This document shows, piece after piece, positions 1-8,981 of a stretch of DNA of 64,000 nucleotides. The stretch spans positions 248,001 through 312,000 of the forward strand of contig JAFKKG010000018.1 of the NCBI GenBank assembly GCA_017305715.1, in the 5' to 3' direction. This DNA comes from Hyphomicrobiales bacterium. GTDB lineage: Bacteria > Pseudomonadota > Alphaproteobacteria > Rhizobiales > Xanthobacteraceae. Numbering within the stretch: position 1 is the first letter of the stretch; each line of letters starts with the position of its first letter. Position numbers and translations under genes: made by a program. The notes under the pieces were generated by a model, which made no database searches, had not been told where the DNA came from, and was given only the letters and a program-made list of their open reading frames with translations.

Positions 1-2067
1 GCTCAGAGCGATGGGCCCCGGACCAGTGCTGCGGAGCTCGCGATCGATGCAGCGATCCCGCGTCCCGAACCGGCCAACGTTCCGCCGCCGACCGCCGCCG
101 ATTTCAAGATGGACACCACTGCGGCCATACCCGCTGCGGCCAACACGGCAGCGTCCGCCCCGAGCGCGCCGGCGGCAAGCACCGTTGCAAAGGCTCCCGA
201 TCCGAAGCCGGCCGACATCGTCACCGCTCCGGCCGAGACGGCCAAACCCGCCGACACCGCGGCCACGGCGCCCGCAGCACCTGCGCCTGCCGCCGCGGCG
301 CCTGCCGCCGAACCGGTGAAGGCCGCAAGCAACGTTCCGGCGGCCGATCAGCCGGTCGCCGACAAGCTGCGCGAACTGCTTGCCAGCAAGACGCTGCGCA
401 CCTTCGATCGCAAGGGCGAACGCGCCGCGGTCGAGAAATTCTACAGCGCCCGCGAATACGCCCCGCAATGGACGCAGGCCGGCAAACTGACCGCTGGCGC
501 CAAGGGCGTCATCGCGCGCCTGCAGGACGCGGCGTCCGACGGGCTCAATCCCGCCGACTATCCGGTGCCGGATTTCGCCGCGGCGACCTCGCCCGATCAG
601 CTGGCCGATGCCGAACTGAAGCTGACCGCGAGCATGCTGGATTATGCGCGCCAGGCCTATAGCAGCCGGATCCACTGGTCGCAGGTCTCGGCCGACATCC
701 TCTATCCGGAGCATCCGACCGACCCGGCCGAAGTGCTGACCAACATCTCGACCGCCAAGGACACATCCGCAGCGCTCGACGGCTACAACCCGCAGCACAA
801 GCTCTACAAGGATTTGAAGGCCAAGCTTGCCGAACTGCGCGGCCAGGGCGAAGGGCCGGTGATGCAGATCGCCGAAGGCGCGCCGCTCGCATTCAAGGCG
901 GCCACCAAGAAGCAGCCGGAGGTCGCCCCCGACGATCCGCGCGTCCCGCAGCTCCGCGCCAAGCTCGGTGTCAGCGAACATCCTGACGACACCAGATACG
1001 ACGCCAAGGTCGCCGCAGCCGTGCGCAAGTTCCAGGAAGGCGCCGGCCTCAAGCCGACCGGCGTTCTCGACGACAAGACCGTCAAGGCCATCAACAGCCC
1101 GAAGCGCGACCGTCAGATCGACACCGTGATCGTCAACATGGAGCGCCTGCGCTGGCTGCCGCGCCAGCTCGGCGCGCCGTCGCTCAACAACGCCTATGTC
1201 ATTCTCAACGTGCCTGACTTCACGCTGAAGGTGATGCAGGGCGGCGCCCAGATCTGGACCACCCGCGTGGTGACCGGAAAGCCGGGAAACCACGCCACGC
1301 CGATGCTGACCGAGACGATGAAGTTCATCACGGTCAACCCGACCTGGAACGTGCCGCCGTCGATCATCTACAACGAATATCTGCCGGCGCTGCAGCAGGA
1401 TCCGACGGTGCTGCAACGGATGGGCCTGAAGCTGGAGCGCAACCGCGACGGCTCGATCCACATCTCGCAGCCGCCGGGTGAAGCCAATGCGCTCGGCCGC
1501 ATCCGCTTCAACTTCCCGAACAAGTTCCTGGTCTATCAGCACGACACCCCGGACAAGAACCTGTTCGCCAAGGAGGAGCGCGCCTTCAGCCATGGCTGCA
1601 TGCGGGTTCAGAATCCGGATCAATACGCTTCCACGCTGCTCAACATCGCGATGCCGAACGACAAATACACGCCGGAGAAAATCCGCGGCATGTATGGCCG
1701 CAGCGAGATCGACCTGAAATTCCCGACGCCGATCCCGGTCCACCTCACCTATCAGACCGCCTTCGTGGATGAGGCCGGCAAACTGCATATGCGCAAGGAC
1801 ATCTATGGCCGGGACGCCAAGATGCTGCCGATGCTCAAGAACTCCGGCAGCAAGGACCTGGAGAGCGTCGTCGCTCACGCCAATCCGAGCTATTCGCGCC
1901 CGCCCGGCTCCAGCCTGCCGGCCGGCGTCAACTTCGCCAGCGACAACACCTATTCCGGCCCCTCGTTCTTCGAGCGGCTGTTCGGCGGTCCGGCCGTCAA
2001 CCCCACGGCGCCGGGCCGGCGGCCGCAACAGCAGCCCCAGCAGCAGCGGCGGGTGATTACGCGTTAA
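1..2067 (+). CDS. L,D-transpeptidase (YkuD domain), 5' end outside window
   Basis: Periplasmic peptidoglycan L,D-transpeptidase that would form 3-3 cross-links or attach proteins to the wall. The frame is open from base 1 without a start, so the N-terminus with any signal peptide lies upstream; the ATG at 109 is internal to a long Ala/Pro-rich linker. In order I see that linker (to about base 340), a peptidoglycan-binding-like helical region ending near the motif KFQEGAGLKPTG, then the YkuD catalytic domain with the signature HGCMRV at 1591-1608, whose Cys (1597-1599) is the nucleophile and His precedes it. The C-terminus is Pro/Gln-rich. A strong hairpin follows the stop. Family assignment is firm; which cross-link it makes is not visible. 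Confidence 0.9.
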   Translation, partial: AQSDGPRTSAAELAIDAAIPRPEPANVPPPTAADFKMDTTAAIPAAANTAASAPSAPAASTVAKAPDPKPADIVTAPAETAKPADTAATAPAAPAPAAAAPAAEPVKAASNVPAADQPVADKLRELLASKTLRTFDRKGERAAVEKFYSAREYAPQWTQAGKLTAGAKGVIARLQDAASDGLNPADYPVPDFAAATSPDQLADAELKLTASMLDYARQAYSSRIHWSQVSADILYPEHPTDPAEVLTNISTAKDTSAALDGYNPQHKLYKDLKAKLAELRGQGEGPVMQIAEGAPLAFKAATKKQPEVAPDDPRVPQLRAKLGVSEHPDDTRYDAKVAAAVRKFQEGAGLKPTGVLDDKTVKAINSPKRDRQIDTVIVNMERLRWLPRQLGAPSLNNAYVILNVPDFTLKVMQGGAQIWTTRVVTGKPGNHATPMLTETMKFITVNPTWNVPPSIIYNEYLPALQQDPTVLQRMGLKLERNRDGSIHISQPPGEANALGRIRFNFPNKFLVYQHDTPDKNLFAKEERAFSHGCMRVQNPDQYASTLLNIAMPNDKYTPEKIRGMYGRSEIDLKFPTPIPVHLTYQTAFVDEAGKLHMRKDIYGRDAKMLPMLKNSGSKDLESVVAHANPSYSRPPGSSLPAGVNFASDNTYSGPSFFERLFGGPAVNPTAPGRRPQQQPQQQRRVITR

Positions 2068-2108
2068 TCCCCGATTACGGCCGGCTGCCGAAATTTTTAA
2101 ACGAAATC

Positions 2109-2137
2109 AACGATCTCGCGACTTGCGCGAGATCGTT
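2109..2137 (+). terminator. Hairpin after the L,D-transpeptidase gene
   Basis: Perfect 12-bp stem (2109-2120 with 2126-2137) around a 5-base loop ACTTG, followed by TTTACGTTA. It lies 42 bases past the stop codon and has the shape of an intrinsic terminator, although the T run is short. Confidence 0.6.
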
Positions 2138-2336
2138 TACGTTAACCATTATCCATCTCTGATTTAGCACCGGGCACTTTTTCGCCACACTCGACGGGTT
2201 AGGTTAAGCCTTAGTTGGGGGGCGGGTCCGGTAAACCTCGGTTAACCATCCCGCTTTAATAAAGCGTTCACCCTCTTTCGCAGGTCCTTGCCTGGGTCTG
2301 GTTTGCGAAAGAGATCCATGATCGCTCGTCGACTGG

Positions 2337-3989
2337 GTGGGCTCATACGTGCTGGCTGGTTTCGCGCGCCAATTCAATTCGCTGTGTCTGCCGAAGGCCG
2401 CGTATCAGATCGGCCTGACGTCCCTGTTGCTCGTTGCCGGAGCCGGGACGGTGCACGACGCGACTGCGCTGAACGAAACCCGCACGCTTTCCTTCCACCA
2501 CACCCATTCCAACGAAGACCTCACCGTCACCTTCAAGCGTGACGGCCGCTACGACGAAGAAGCGCTCAAGAAACTCAATTACTTCCTCCGCGACTGGCGC
2601 AGCCAGGACCAGACCACGATGGATCGTCACCTGTTCGACATCCTCTGGGAAGTCTACCGCGACGTCGACGGCAAGCAGCCGATCCAGATCATCTCCGCCT
2701 ATCGCTCCCCCGCCACCAATTCCATGCTTCGCCGCCGCTCCTCCGGCGTCGCCCGCTTCAGCCAGCATATGCTCGGCCACGCGATGGACTTCTTCATCCC
2801 CGGGATTCCGCTCGATCAGATCCGCGCCGCCGGCCTGCGCCTGCAGCGTGGCGGCGTCGGTTTCTATCCGACCTCCGGATCGCCGTTCGTTCATCTCGAT
2901 ACCGGCAGCATCCGTCACTGGCCGCGCATGACCCATGACCAGCTGGCCAAGGTGTTCCCTGACGGCCGTACCGTGCACCTGCCCTCGAATGGTGGTCCGC
3001 TGAAGGGTTATGAACTCGCCCGCGCCGATATCGAGCGCCGTGGCAACGGCGACGACGCAGCAACCATCGGCAAGAAACCCAGCCTGTTCGCCGCGCTGTT
3101 CAAGGGCGGCAAGTCGAACGACGAGGATGACGAGGGGGCAGCTCCCGTCATCGCCAAGAACGAGAAGCCTGCGCCCGCTTCCGTGGCCGCGAAGACCGCC
3201 GAGACCAAAACCGCCGAGGCGGTGCCGACGCCGCGGGCAAAGCCGCTTGCGGCAACGATCCAGCTGGCCTCGGCCGACGCCCAGATCATCCCGGCGCCCA
3301 AACCCAGGATCGAGTCCAAGATCGAATCCAAGATCGAGGCCAAGCCGGCTCCTGTCGTACAGGCCTCCGCCGAGCCGAAACCGCAGACCCCCTCCGATAT
3401 CATCAACGCCCGCGGCTTCTGGGACGAGGCGCCGGCAACGGCCAATCAAGCCACGCCTGCGCAGGTCGCGGCCCTCAGGGCGCGCCAGGCCGTCGGCGGC
3501 GCCGATCCGCAGCCGACCGCGAGCGTGTCCGACGCCTTCAACAAGGCGCTCGCCTATGCGCCGGCTGCGACCTCGCCGGTCGATCGTGCCAACGTCGTTG
3601 CGGCCTCCGCGCCGATCCCGCGCAACGTCCGCCCGGCGCGCGGCGCCGCGGCGCCCGCCACCGAGATCAACACGGTGGTCGCCAAGGGGGCGCAGGGGCA
3701 GAACAGCGTGATCTCGACCGCGACGCGCATCGCCGCCGCCAAGGGCAATGAACTCTGGATGCGGGTCGTGATGCTGGCACCGAGCGCGAGCAGTGCGATG
3801 TCGACGACCGTGCTCGGCGATACCGACATGACGCTGATGCGCGGCCATTTCGTGAAGCCGCAAACGGCCGTTGCGATGACCTTCTCGGACGATCCGATGC
3901 AGGGCATGAGCACCGACCGGTTTACCGGATCGGCGACCGCCAGGATCGCCACGCAGTCCTTTGCGCTGCGCACGGCCTCGCTGCGATAG
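2337..3989 (+). CDS. DUF882 / peptidase M15A-like cell-wall protein
   Basis: Likely periplasmic murein peptidase of the DUF882 (YcbK/MepK-like) family. The core is residues about 45-215, with the zinc-site pattern of M15 enzymes: SAYRSP, then SQHMLGHAMDFFI (His and Asp ligands) and the later FVHLDTG (His). An N-terminal hydrophobic stretch (LTSLLLVAGAGTV) could act as a signal or anchor. After the enzyme domain comes about 300 residues of low-complexity Ala/Pro/Lys sequence that match no fold I know. The GTG start at 2337 is the only in-frame option near the N-terminus; an ATG at 2318 is in another frame. The neighbouring L,D-transpeptidase suggests a shared role in wall remodelling. Confidence 0.85.
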   Translation: MGSYVLAGFARQFNSLCLPKAAYQIGLTSLLLVAGAGTVHDATALNETRTLSFHHTHSNEDLTVTFKRDGRYDEEALKKLNYFLRDWRSQDQTTMDRHLFDILWEVYRDVDGKQPIQIISAYRSPATNSMLRRRSSGVARFSQHMLGHAMDFFIPGIPLDQIRAAGLRLQRGGVGFYPTSGSPFVHLDTGSIRHWPRMTHDQLAKVFPDGRTVHLPSNGGPLKGYELARADIERRGNGDDAATIGKKPSLFAALFKGGKSNDEDDEGAAPVIAKNEKPAPASVAAKTAETKTAEAVPTPRAKPLAATIQLASADAQIIPAPKPRIESKIESKIEAKPAPVVQASAEPKPQTPSDIINARGFWDEAPATANQATPAQVAALRARQAVGGADPQPTASVSDAFNKALAYAPAATSPVDRANVVAASAPIPRNVRPARGAAAPATEINTVVAKGAQGQNSVISTATRIAAAKGNELWMRVVMLAPSASSAMSTTVLGDTDMTLMRGHFVKPQTAVAMTFSDDPMQGMSTDRFTGSATARIATQSFALRTASLR

Positions 3990-4080
3990 GCGACCTCCAT
4001 AGTCTCAATATCGTCTGCGCGAGAGCGAGTATTGCTCAGCGCGTCTTCCGCCCCGGCCCGCGCGCTTGCGCTCCGCCGCG

Positions 4081-5847
4081 TCAGGCCGGCAAGCCTGCCT
4101 TGAGCAGGCCCGCCTCGTGACGCTGGCGGTCGGCTGCGTGCTTGTAGTGCTGGGTGGCGAGGTAAACGGCCACCGAGAATTTCGGCTGCGACTTCAGAAC
4201 CTCTGCCGCATGCGCGGCGGCCGCGACCGCGTTGCCCATTTGCGCAAACGTCGCTGCCAGGAAGGCATGATGGGTATGGTCGGGCCGCGTGATCCGCGAG
4301 AAGGCCTCGATGGCGTCGGCATATTTCTCAGCGCAATAGCAGGCGCGCCCGAGATGGCTCCAGAAGCGCTCGGGATGGTACGGGTTGAGGCGCATCGCCT
4401 TCTTGATCCAGTCGATGCCTTCCTCCGGCCGACCGAGCCAGGTCAGAAGTTCACCCTGCTGCACCACGACAAGGTCGTAGTTCGGGTTGAGCGCGAGCGC
4501 CCGCTCCTGGTGATATGCGGCCTTGTCATGGTCGTCACGGTTCAAGTTCAGCGCGGCGAGAATCCGGTGCACGTCGCTGTCATTGTCGTCGAGCGCCAGC
4601 GTGATCTCCAGCTCCGCGGCCACCTGCTCGAAGACGGCGTCGCGATCGGCACACCAATCATAGACCCACGTCTGGCCCAGGACGCAGGCCTTCCAGGCGT
4701 GAGCATGCGCATAGTTCGGGTCGAGCGCGAGGGCGCGGTCGAGCAGGCGCTGGGCTTCGGCGTTGTCTTCCCGCGTTGAGCGGTGATGCCGCACCTTGGC
4801 AGCCAGCACGCACTCGTAAGCCGCCATGCTGTCGGTCGGCTTGCGTTTCGCGCGGTCGTGCGTGGCGGCCTCGACTCTGCCGGGGAGCGTCGCGACGATC
4901 GCGTGGGTAATCTCGTCCTGGATCGCGAAGATATCCTCGAGCTCGCGGTCGTAGCGTTCAGCCCAGATGTGCTGGTCGGTTTCCGCATCGATCAGCTGTA
5001 CGGTGACGCGGACGCGATCCCCCGCCTTGCGCACGCTCCCCTCGAGAACGTAATCGACGCCAAATTCGCGTGCGACCTCCCGCACGTTCACCGCCTTGCC
5101 CTTGTGCACGAAGGTCGAGTTGCGCGAAATGACGAGCAAATCATGGAAGCGTGACAGCTCGGTAATGATGTCCTCGGTGAGGCCGTCGGCGAAGAATTCC
5201 TGCTCCGGATCGCCGCTCATATTGGCGAGCGGCAGCACGGCGATCGACGGCTTCCTGGAGACCGGCGCCGCCACCGCAGCCTCCGTTGCGCCCCCTGGCG
5301 CGGCTTTTGGATCGCCGTCGAGCCGGACCCGGAAGACGCGGATCGGACGGGCAATGTTCTTGACGGTCTGCTCGCCCAGATCCTCGAATGCGACGTCATC
5401 CAGCCGTTGGCCGACCTGATCGCGCACCGCGCCCGAGACACAGATGCCGCCAGGGTCAGCGAGCATTTCGAGGCGCGCCGCCACGTTGACGCCGTCGCCA
5501 AAGATGTCGTTGTCCTCGACGATTACGTCGCCGAGATTGATGCCAATGCGGAACTGGATCCAGCGCGCCGGCGAGACGTCGGCGTTGCGGCGGGCCATCC
5601 GGCGCTGGATCTCGGCAGCACACAGCACCGCGTCGGCGACGCTGCGGAATTCGACCAGCATGCCGTCGCCGGTGGTCTTGATGATGCGGCCATGGTTCTT
5701 CGTGATGGCCGGATCGATCAGTTCGATCCGGTGGGTCTTGAGACGCGCAAGTGTCCCCGTCTCGTCAACCTCCATGAGCCGGCTGTAGCCGACCATGTCG
5801 GCGGCAAGGACCGCTGCGAGCCTCCGCTCTGGTCCGGGCACATCCAT
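4081..5847 (-). CDS. Class III adenylate/guanylate cyclase with FlgO-like and TPR domains
   Basis: 588-residue soluble protein. Residues about 8-175 form a class III nucleotide cyclase domain: metal-binding Asp17 (AADMVGYSRLM) and Asp61 (TGDGMLVEF), and the transition-state pair Asn121/Arg125 (VNVAARLE), so it looks catalytically intact. Residues about 198-320 are the TolB-N/FlgO-like domain (SIAVLPLANMSGDPEQEFFADG) often found behind such cyclases, and the remainder is a set of TPR helices (for example AYHQERALALNPNYD). No membrane segment is visible. A good Shine-Dalgarno (GAGGGAAG) precedes the start. The architecture is common in Bradyrhizobium, which carries many paralogues; the signal sensed is unknown. 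Confidence 0.9.
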   Translation of the reverse strand: MDVPGPERRLAAVLAADMVGYSRLMEVDETGTLARLKTHRIELIDPAITKNHGRIIKTTGDGMLVEFRSVADAVLCAAEIQRRMARRNADVSPARWIQFRIGINLGDVIVEDNDIFGDGVNVAARLEMLADPGGICVSGAVRDQVGQRLDDVAFEDLGEQTVKNIARPIRVFRVRLDGDPKAAPGGATEAAVAAPVSRKPSIAVLPLANMSGDPEQEFFADGLTEDIITELSRFHDLLVISRNSTFVHKGKAVNVREVAREFGVDYVLEGSVRKAGDRVRVTVQLIDAETDQHIWAERYDRELEDIFAIQDEITHAIVATLPGRVEAATHDRAKRKPTDSMAAYECVLAAKVRHHRSTREDNAEAQRLLDRALALDPNYAHAHAWKACVLGQTWVYDWCADRDAVFEQVAAELEITLALDDNDSDVHRILAALNLNRDDHDKAAYHQERALALNPNYDLVVVQQGELLTWLGRPEEGIDWIKKAMRLNPYHPERFWSHLGRACYCAEKYADAIEAFSRITRPDHTHHAFLAATFAQMGNAVAAAAHAAEVLKSQPKFSVAVYLATQHYKHAADRQRHEAGLLKAGLPA

Positions 5848-5931
5848 TTCTGGCTTCCCTCGCGGGTAACCTAACAGACGCGGGGCCTTGGCCCAAGCTT
5901 GTTTGCGCCGGAAAAGCTGCTGGCCCGCGCC

Positions 5932-6204
5932 TCACAGCATCCCGAGCGCCTGCATATAGGTCTCCAGGATGGTCTCCTGCTCGGCGCGCTCGTTGGCGTC
6001 CTGCTTGCGCAGGCGCACGATGGTGCGCAGCGCCTTGACGTCGTAACCATTGCCCTTGGCTTCGGCATAGACGTCGCGGATATCGTCCGAGATCGTCTTC
6101 TTTTCCTCTTCCAGCCGTTCGATGCGCTCGACGATGGCCTTGAGCTGGTCTTTTGCGAATTTCGTCGCGGGTTCGTCCTGGACGGCGGCGGCGGAGGTGG
6201 CCAT
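5932..6204 (-). CDS. gapR: GapR-family (DUF2312) nucleoid-associated protein
   Basis: 90-residue small basic/acidic helical protein of the DUF2312 family, whose Caulobacter member GapR binds overtwisted, AT-rich DNA ahead of replication and transcription machinery and supports topoisomerases. The conserved core is visible: [37 protein letters not shown] and [11 protein letters not shown]. An AGGAG ribosome-binding site sits 7 bases before the ATG. Length fits the family (about 85-90). It is transcribed alone, away from the 5' end of the REP-like palindrome at 6359. Confidence 0.93.
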   Translation of the reverse strand: MATSAAAVQDEPATKFAKDQLKAIVERIERLEEEKKTISDDIRDVYAEAKGNGYDVKALRTIVRLRKQDANERAEQETILETYMQALGML

Positions 6205-6358
6205 CGGGTACTCCTGAATGGAACTGAGTAGAGCTGAAAGATCAAGCGCCGCACGCTTCCGCGCGGCGCTTTTGCAGAATGACCCTCAAGAGTGCGGCGC
6301 CTCGCGTCAAGGCGCCATCGCGCTCATCCACAGCGCGCCCACAGGAAGGTAAGAAGAT

Positions 6359-6433
6359 GTAGCCCGGATGAGCGAAGCGACTTCCGGGAAAATCCCGACA
6401 TGCCCCGGATGTCGCTTCGCTCATCCGGGCTAC
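6359..6433. repeat. REP-like palindromic intergenic repeat
   Basis: Perfect 23-base inverted arms (6359-6381 and 6411-6433, beginning GTAGCCCGGATGAGCGAAGC) with a 29-base centre that continues the symmetry imperfectly (TTCCGGG against CCCCGGAT). From memory, this sequence recurs between genes in many Bradyrhizobium genomes, so it is a dispersed element rather than a gene-specific site. Confidence 0.8.
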
Positions 6434-6452
6434 GAAGTGCGGCGGGATGCAA

Positions 6453-6755
6453 TCAGTGCCCGCTATGGGCCTTCTTCATCGCCTCGAGCTGTTCGGGGCT
6501 GGCGGTGCCCTGAAACTTCGCCTTCCAGGTCTCATAGGGCATGCCGTAGACCGCCTCGCGGCTCTCGTCCTTGCTGATCGCCACGCCCTTGCCGTCGGCG
6601 GCTTCCTTCATCCAGTTCGACAGACAGTTGCGGCAGAAGCCGGCCAGATTCATCAGGTCGATGTTCTGCACGTCGGTACGGGTGCGCAGGTGCTCGACCA
6701 GGCGCCGGAAAACCGCAGCTTCCAATTCTGTTCTGGTTTTGTCGTCAATCGTCAT
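6453..6755 (-). CDS. DUF1244 family protein
   Basis: 100-residue cytoplasmic protein of unknown function, recognised as the DUF1244 family by its compact sequence RRLVEHLRTRTDVQNIDLMN, the Cys pair in GFCRNCLSNW and the downstream EAVYGMPYETWKAKFQ. The two cysteines could bind metal, which I infer only from their spacing. The gene is full length for the family and stands alone between the REP-like repeat and a divergent DUF1036 gene. Confidence 0.85.
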   Translation of the reverse strand: MTIDDKTRTELEAAVFRRLVEHLRTRTDVQNIDLMNLAGFCRNCLSNWMKEAADGKGVAISKDESREAVYGMPYETWKAKFQGTASPEQLEAMKKAHSGH

Positions 6756-6952
6756 GGCCGTGATCCCGCAAGGTTGTTCCTGAGCATATTGATATCAGGT
6801 GGGAATTGTCACAGATTTTGCCATATCGGCGCGCAAACAGTACCGGATCGGATGAAACCGGCCGTCCCACATCGCGGGAAACGCCATTCCCGGGCGTTGA
6901 CAGGCCCGCCGGGCCACGCGAAATCGTCAATGATTTGATATAGCTTCGCCGC

Positions 6953-7528
6953 ATGACTGGAACAGATTCTCTGCCTTCACCCCGCTTTCCCGCTCGCCTG
7001 ACCGCCGGCCTCCTGCCGGCGCTGGCGTTTGCGGCGATCCTGTGGAGCAGCCCGGCGGCGGCGGATTTCAGGCTCTGCAACAATACCTCGAGCCGGGTCG
7101 GCATCGCGCTGGGCTACAAGGATGCCGAGGGTTGGACCACCGAGGGCTGGTGGAACGTGTCCTCGCGCAGTTGCGAGACGCTGCTGCGCGGAACGCTTGT
7201 CGCACGCTTCTATTATATCTACGCCCTCGACTATGACCGCGGCGGCGAATGGTCGGGGCAGGCCTTCATGTGCTCGCGCGACAAGGAATTCACCATCAAG
7301 GGTACCGAGAATTGCCTGGCGCGCGGTTTCGACCGCACCGGGTTCTTCGAGGTCGACACCGGCGAACAGCGAGCATGGACCGTGCAATTGACCGAAGCCA
7401 ATGAACAACCTGCGCAGCAGCGCGTGCCGGGCATTCCGGGAACCGTCGGCCCCGGCGGCGTGCCGGGCCTGTCGCCGGGCGGGCCGCCGCCAGCCGGTCA
7501 GCCGCCAGCCGCGGCGCCGAAACAATGA
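6953..7528 (+). CDS. DUF1036 secreted/periplasmic protein
   Basis: 191 residues: a signal peptide (hydrophobic LTAGLLPALAFAAILW ending near SSPAAADF), a DUF1036 domain (FRLCNNTSSRVGIALGYKD through FEVDTGEQRAWTVQL, with four Cys that could pair in the periplasm) and a Pro/Gly-rich tail. Function unknown. The stop overlaps the pyruvate kinase start (ATGA, 4 bases), so the two are translationally coupled; in related genomes DUF1036 genes often sit beside pyk, so the pairing is probably old rather than accidental. Confidence 0.88.
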   Translation: MTGTDSLPSPRFPARLTAGLLPALAFAAILWSSPAAADFRLCNNTSSRVGIALGYKDAEGWTTEGWWNVSSRSCETLLRGTLVARFYYIYALDYDRGGEWSGQAFMCSRDKEFTIKGTENCLARGFDRTGFFEVDTGEQRAWTVQLTEANEQPAQQRVPGIPGTVGPGGVPGLSPGGPPPAGQPPAAAPKQ

Positions 7529-8961
7529 GGCGGCTCCGTCGTATCAAGATCCTCGCCACCCTCGGCCCGGCATCGTCAGACAGCGCGATGATCCGCAAGC
7601 TGTTCGAGGCCGGCGCCGACGTGTTCCGCATCAATATGAGCCACACCGCGCACGACAAGATGCGCGAACTGGTCACGACCATCCGCAATGTCGAATCCAG
7701 CTACGGCCGGCCGATCGGCATCCTGGTCGATCTGCAGGGACCGAAGCTGCGCCTCGGCTCGTTCAATGAAGGCGCCACCCAGCTCAAGAACGGCCAGAAC
7801 TTCATTCTCGATTCCGACAAGGCGCCGGGCGACAACAGCCGCGTCCACCTCCCGCATCCGGAAATCCTGGCGGCGCTGCGGCCGGGCCATGCGTTGCTGC
7901 TCGACGACGGCAAGGTGCGGCTGATCGCCGAAGAGACCTCGCCCGATCGCGCGGTGACGCGGGTGGTGATCGGCGGCAGGATGTCGGACCGCAAGGGCGT
8001 CAGCCTGCCCGATACCGACCTGCCGGTCTCGGCGATGACGCCGAAGGACCGCGCCGATCTCGAAGCCGCGCTGACCACCGGCATCGACTGGGTCGCATTG
8101 TCATTCGTGCAACGCGCCGAGGACGTGAACGAGGCAAAACGGCTGATCCGCGGCCGCGCCGCCGTGATGGCCAAGATCGAAAAGCCGCAGGCGATCGATC
8201 GGCTCGCCGAAATCATCGAGGCTTCCGACGCCCTGATGGTGGCGCGCGGCGATCTCGGCGTCGAACTGCCGCTGGAGCGGGTGCCGAGCCTGCAGAAACA
8301 GATGACGCGGATGGCGCGCCGCGCCGGCAAGCCGGTGGTGGTCGCCACCCAGATGCTGGAATCGATGATCCAGTCGCCGGTGCCGACGCGGGCCGAAGTC
8401 TCCGACGTCGCGACCGCCGTCTATGAAGGCGCCGACGCCATCATGCTGTCGGCGGAATCCGCCGCCGGCAAATTCCCGGTCGAGGCGGTCTCGACCATGA
8501 ACCGCATCGGCGAGGAAGTGGAGCGCGATCCGACCTATCGCTCGGTGCTGACGGCGCAGCGGCCCGAGCCGGAGCAGACCGTCGGCGACGCCATCGCGGA
8601 CGCCGCGCGGCAGATCGCCGAGACGCTGGAATTGTCCGCGATCATCTGCTGGACCAGTTCGGGCTCGACGGCCATTCGCGTGGCGCGCGAGCGGCCGAAG
8701 CCGCCGGTGGTGGCGATCACGCCCAACCTCGTGACGGGCCGCAAATTATCCGTGGTGTGGGGCGTGCATTGCGTGGTCGCCGAAGACGCCCACGACCAGG
8801 ACGATATGGTCGAGCGCGCCGGCACGATTGCGTTCCGCGACGGGTTTGCCAAGGCCGGCCAGCGCGTCATCATCGTCGCCGGCGTACCGCTCGGCATCGC
8901 CGGCACCACCAACATGGTGCGCATCGCCTATGTCGGACCGGAAGGCAAAGCGGACAGGTAA
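7525..8961 (+). CDS. pyk: Pyruvate kinase
   Basis: 478-residue cytoplasmic enzyme converting phosphoenolpyruvate and ADP to pyruvate and ATP, the last step of glycolysis. Seen: N-terminal KILATLGPASS, substrate loop FRINMSH, ILVDLQGPKLRLG, the signature MAKIEKPQAI with the catalytic Lys, MVARGDLGVELP (metal site), and the C-terminal allosteric domain (AIICWTSSGSTAIRVARERP). Length is normal for bacteria. Start overlaps the DUF1036 stop by four bases. Confidence 0.97.
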   Translation: MRRLRRIKILATLGPASSDSAMIRKLFEAGADVFRINMSHTAHDKMRELVTTIRNVESSYGRPIGILVDLQGPKLRLGSFNEGATQLKNGQNFILDSDKAPGDNSRVHLPHPEILAALRPGHALLLDDGKVRLIAEETSPDRAVTRVVIGGRMSDRKGVSLPDTDLPVSAMTPKDRADLEAALTTGIDWVALSFVQRAEDVNEAKRLIRGRAAVMAKIEKPQAIDRLAEIIEASDALMVARGDLGVELPLERVPSLQKQMTRMARRAGKPVVVATQMLESMIQSPVPTRAEVSDVATAVYEGADAIMLSAESAAGKFPVEAVSTMNRIGEEVERDPTYRSVLTAQRPEPEQTVGDAIADAARQIAETLELSAIICWTSSGSTAIRVARERPKPPVVAITPNLVTGRKLSVVWGVHCVVAEDAHDQDDMVERAGTIAFRDGFAKAGQRVIIVAGVPLGIAGTTNMVRIAYVGPEGKADR

Positions 8962-8981
8962 ACGCCGCGCGATCTAATCCG

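Noticed and set aside
2343-3863. 506-residue minus-strand frame
   Set aside because: Antisense shadow of the DUF882 gene; Gly/Arg-rich and without domain motifs.
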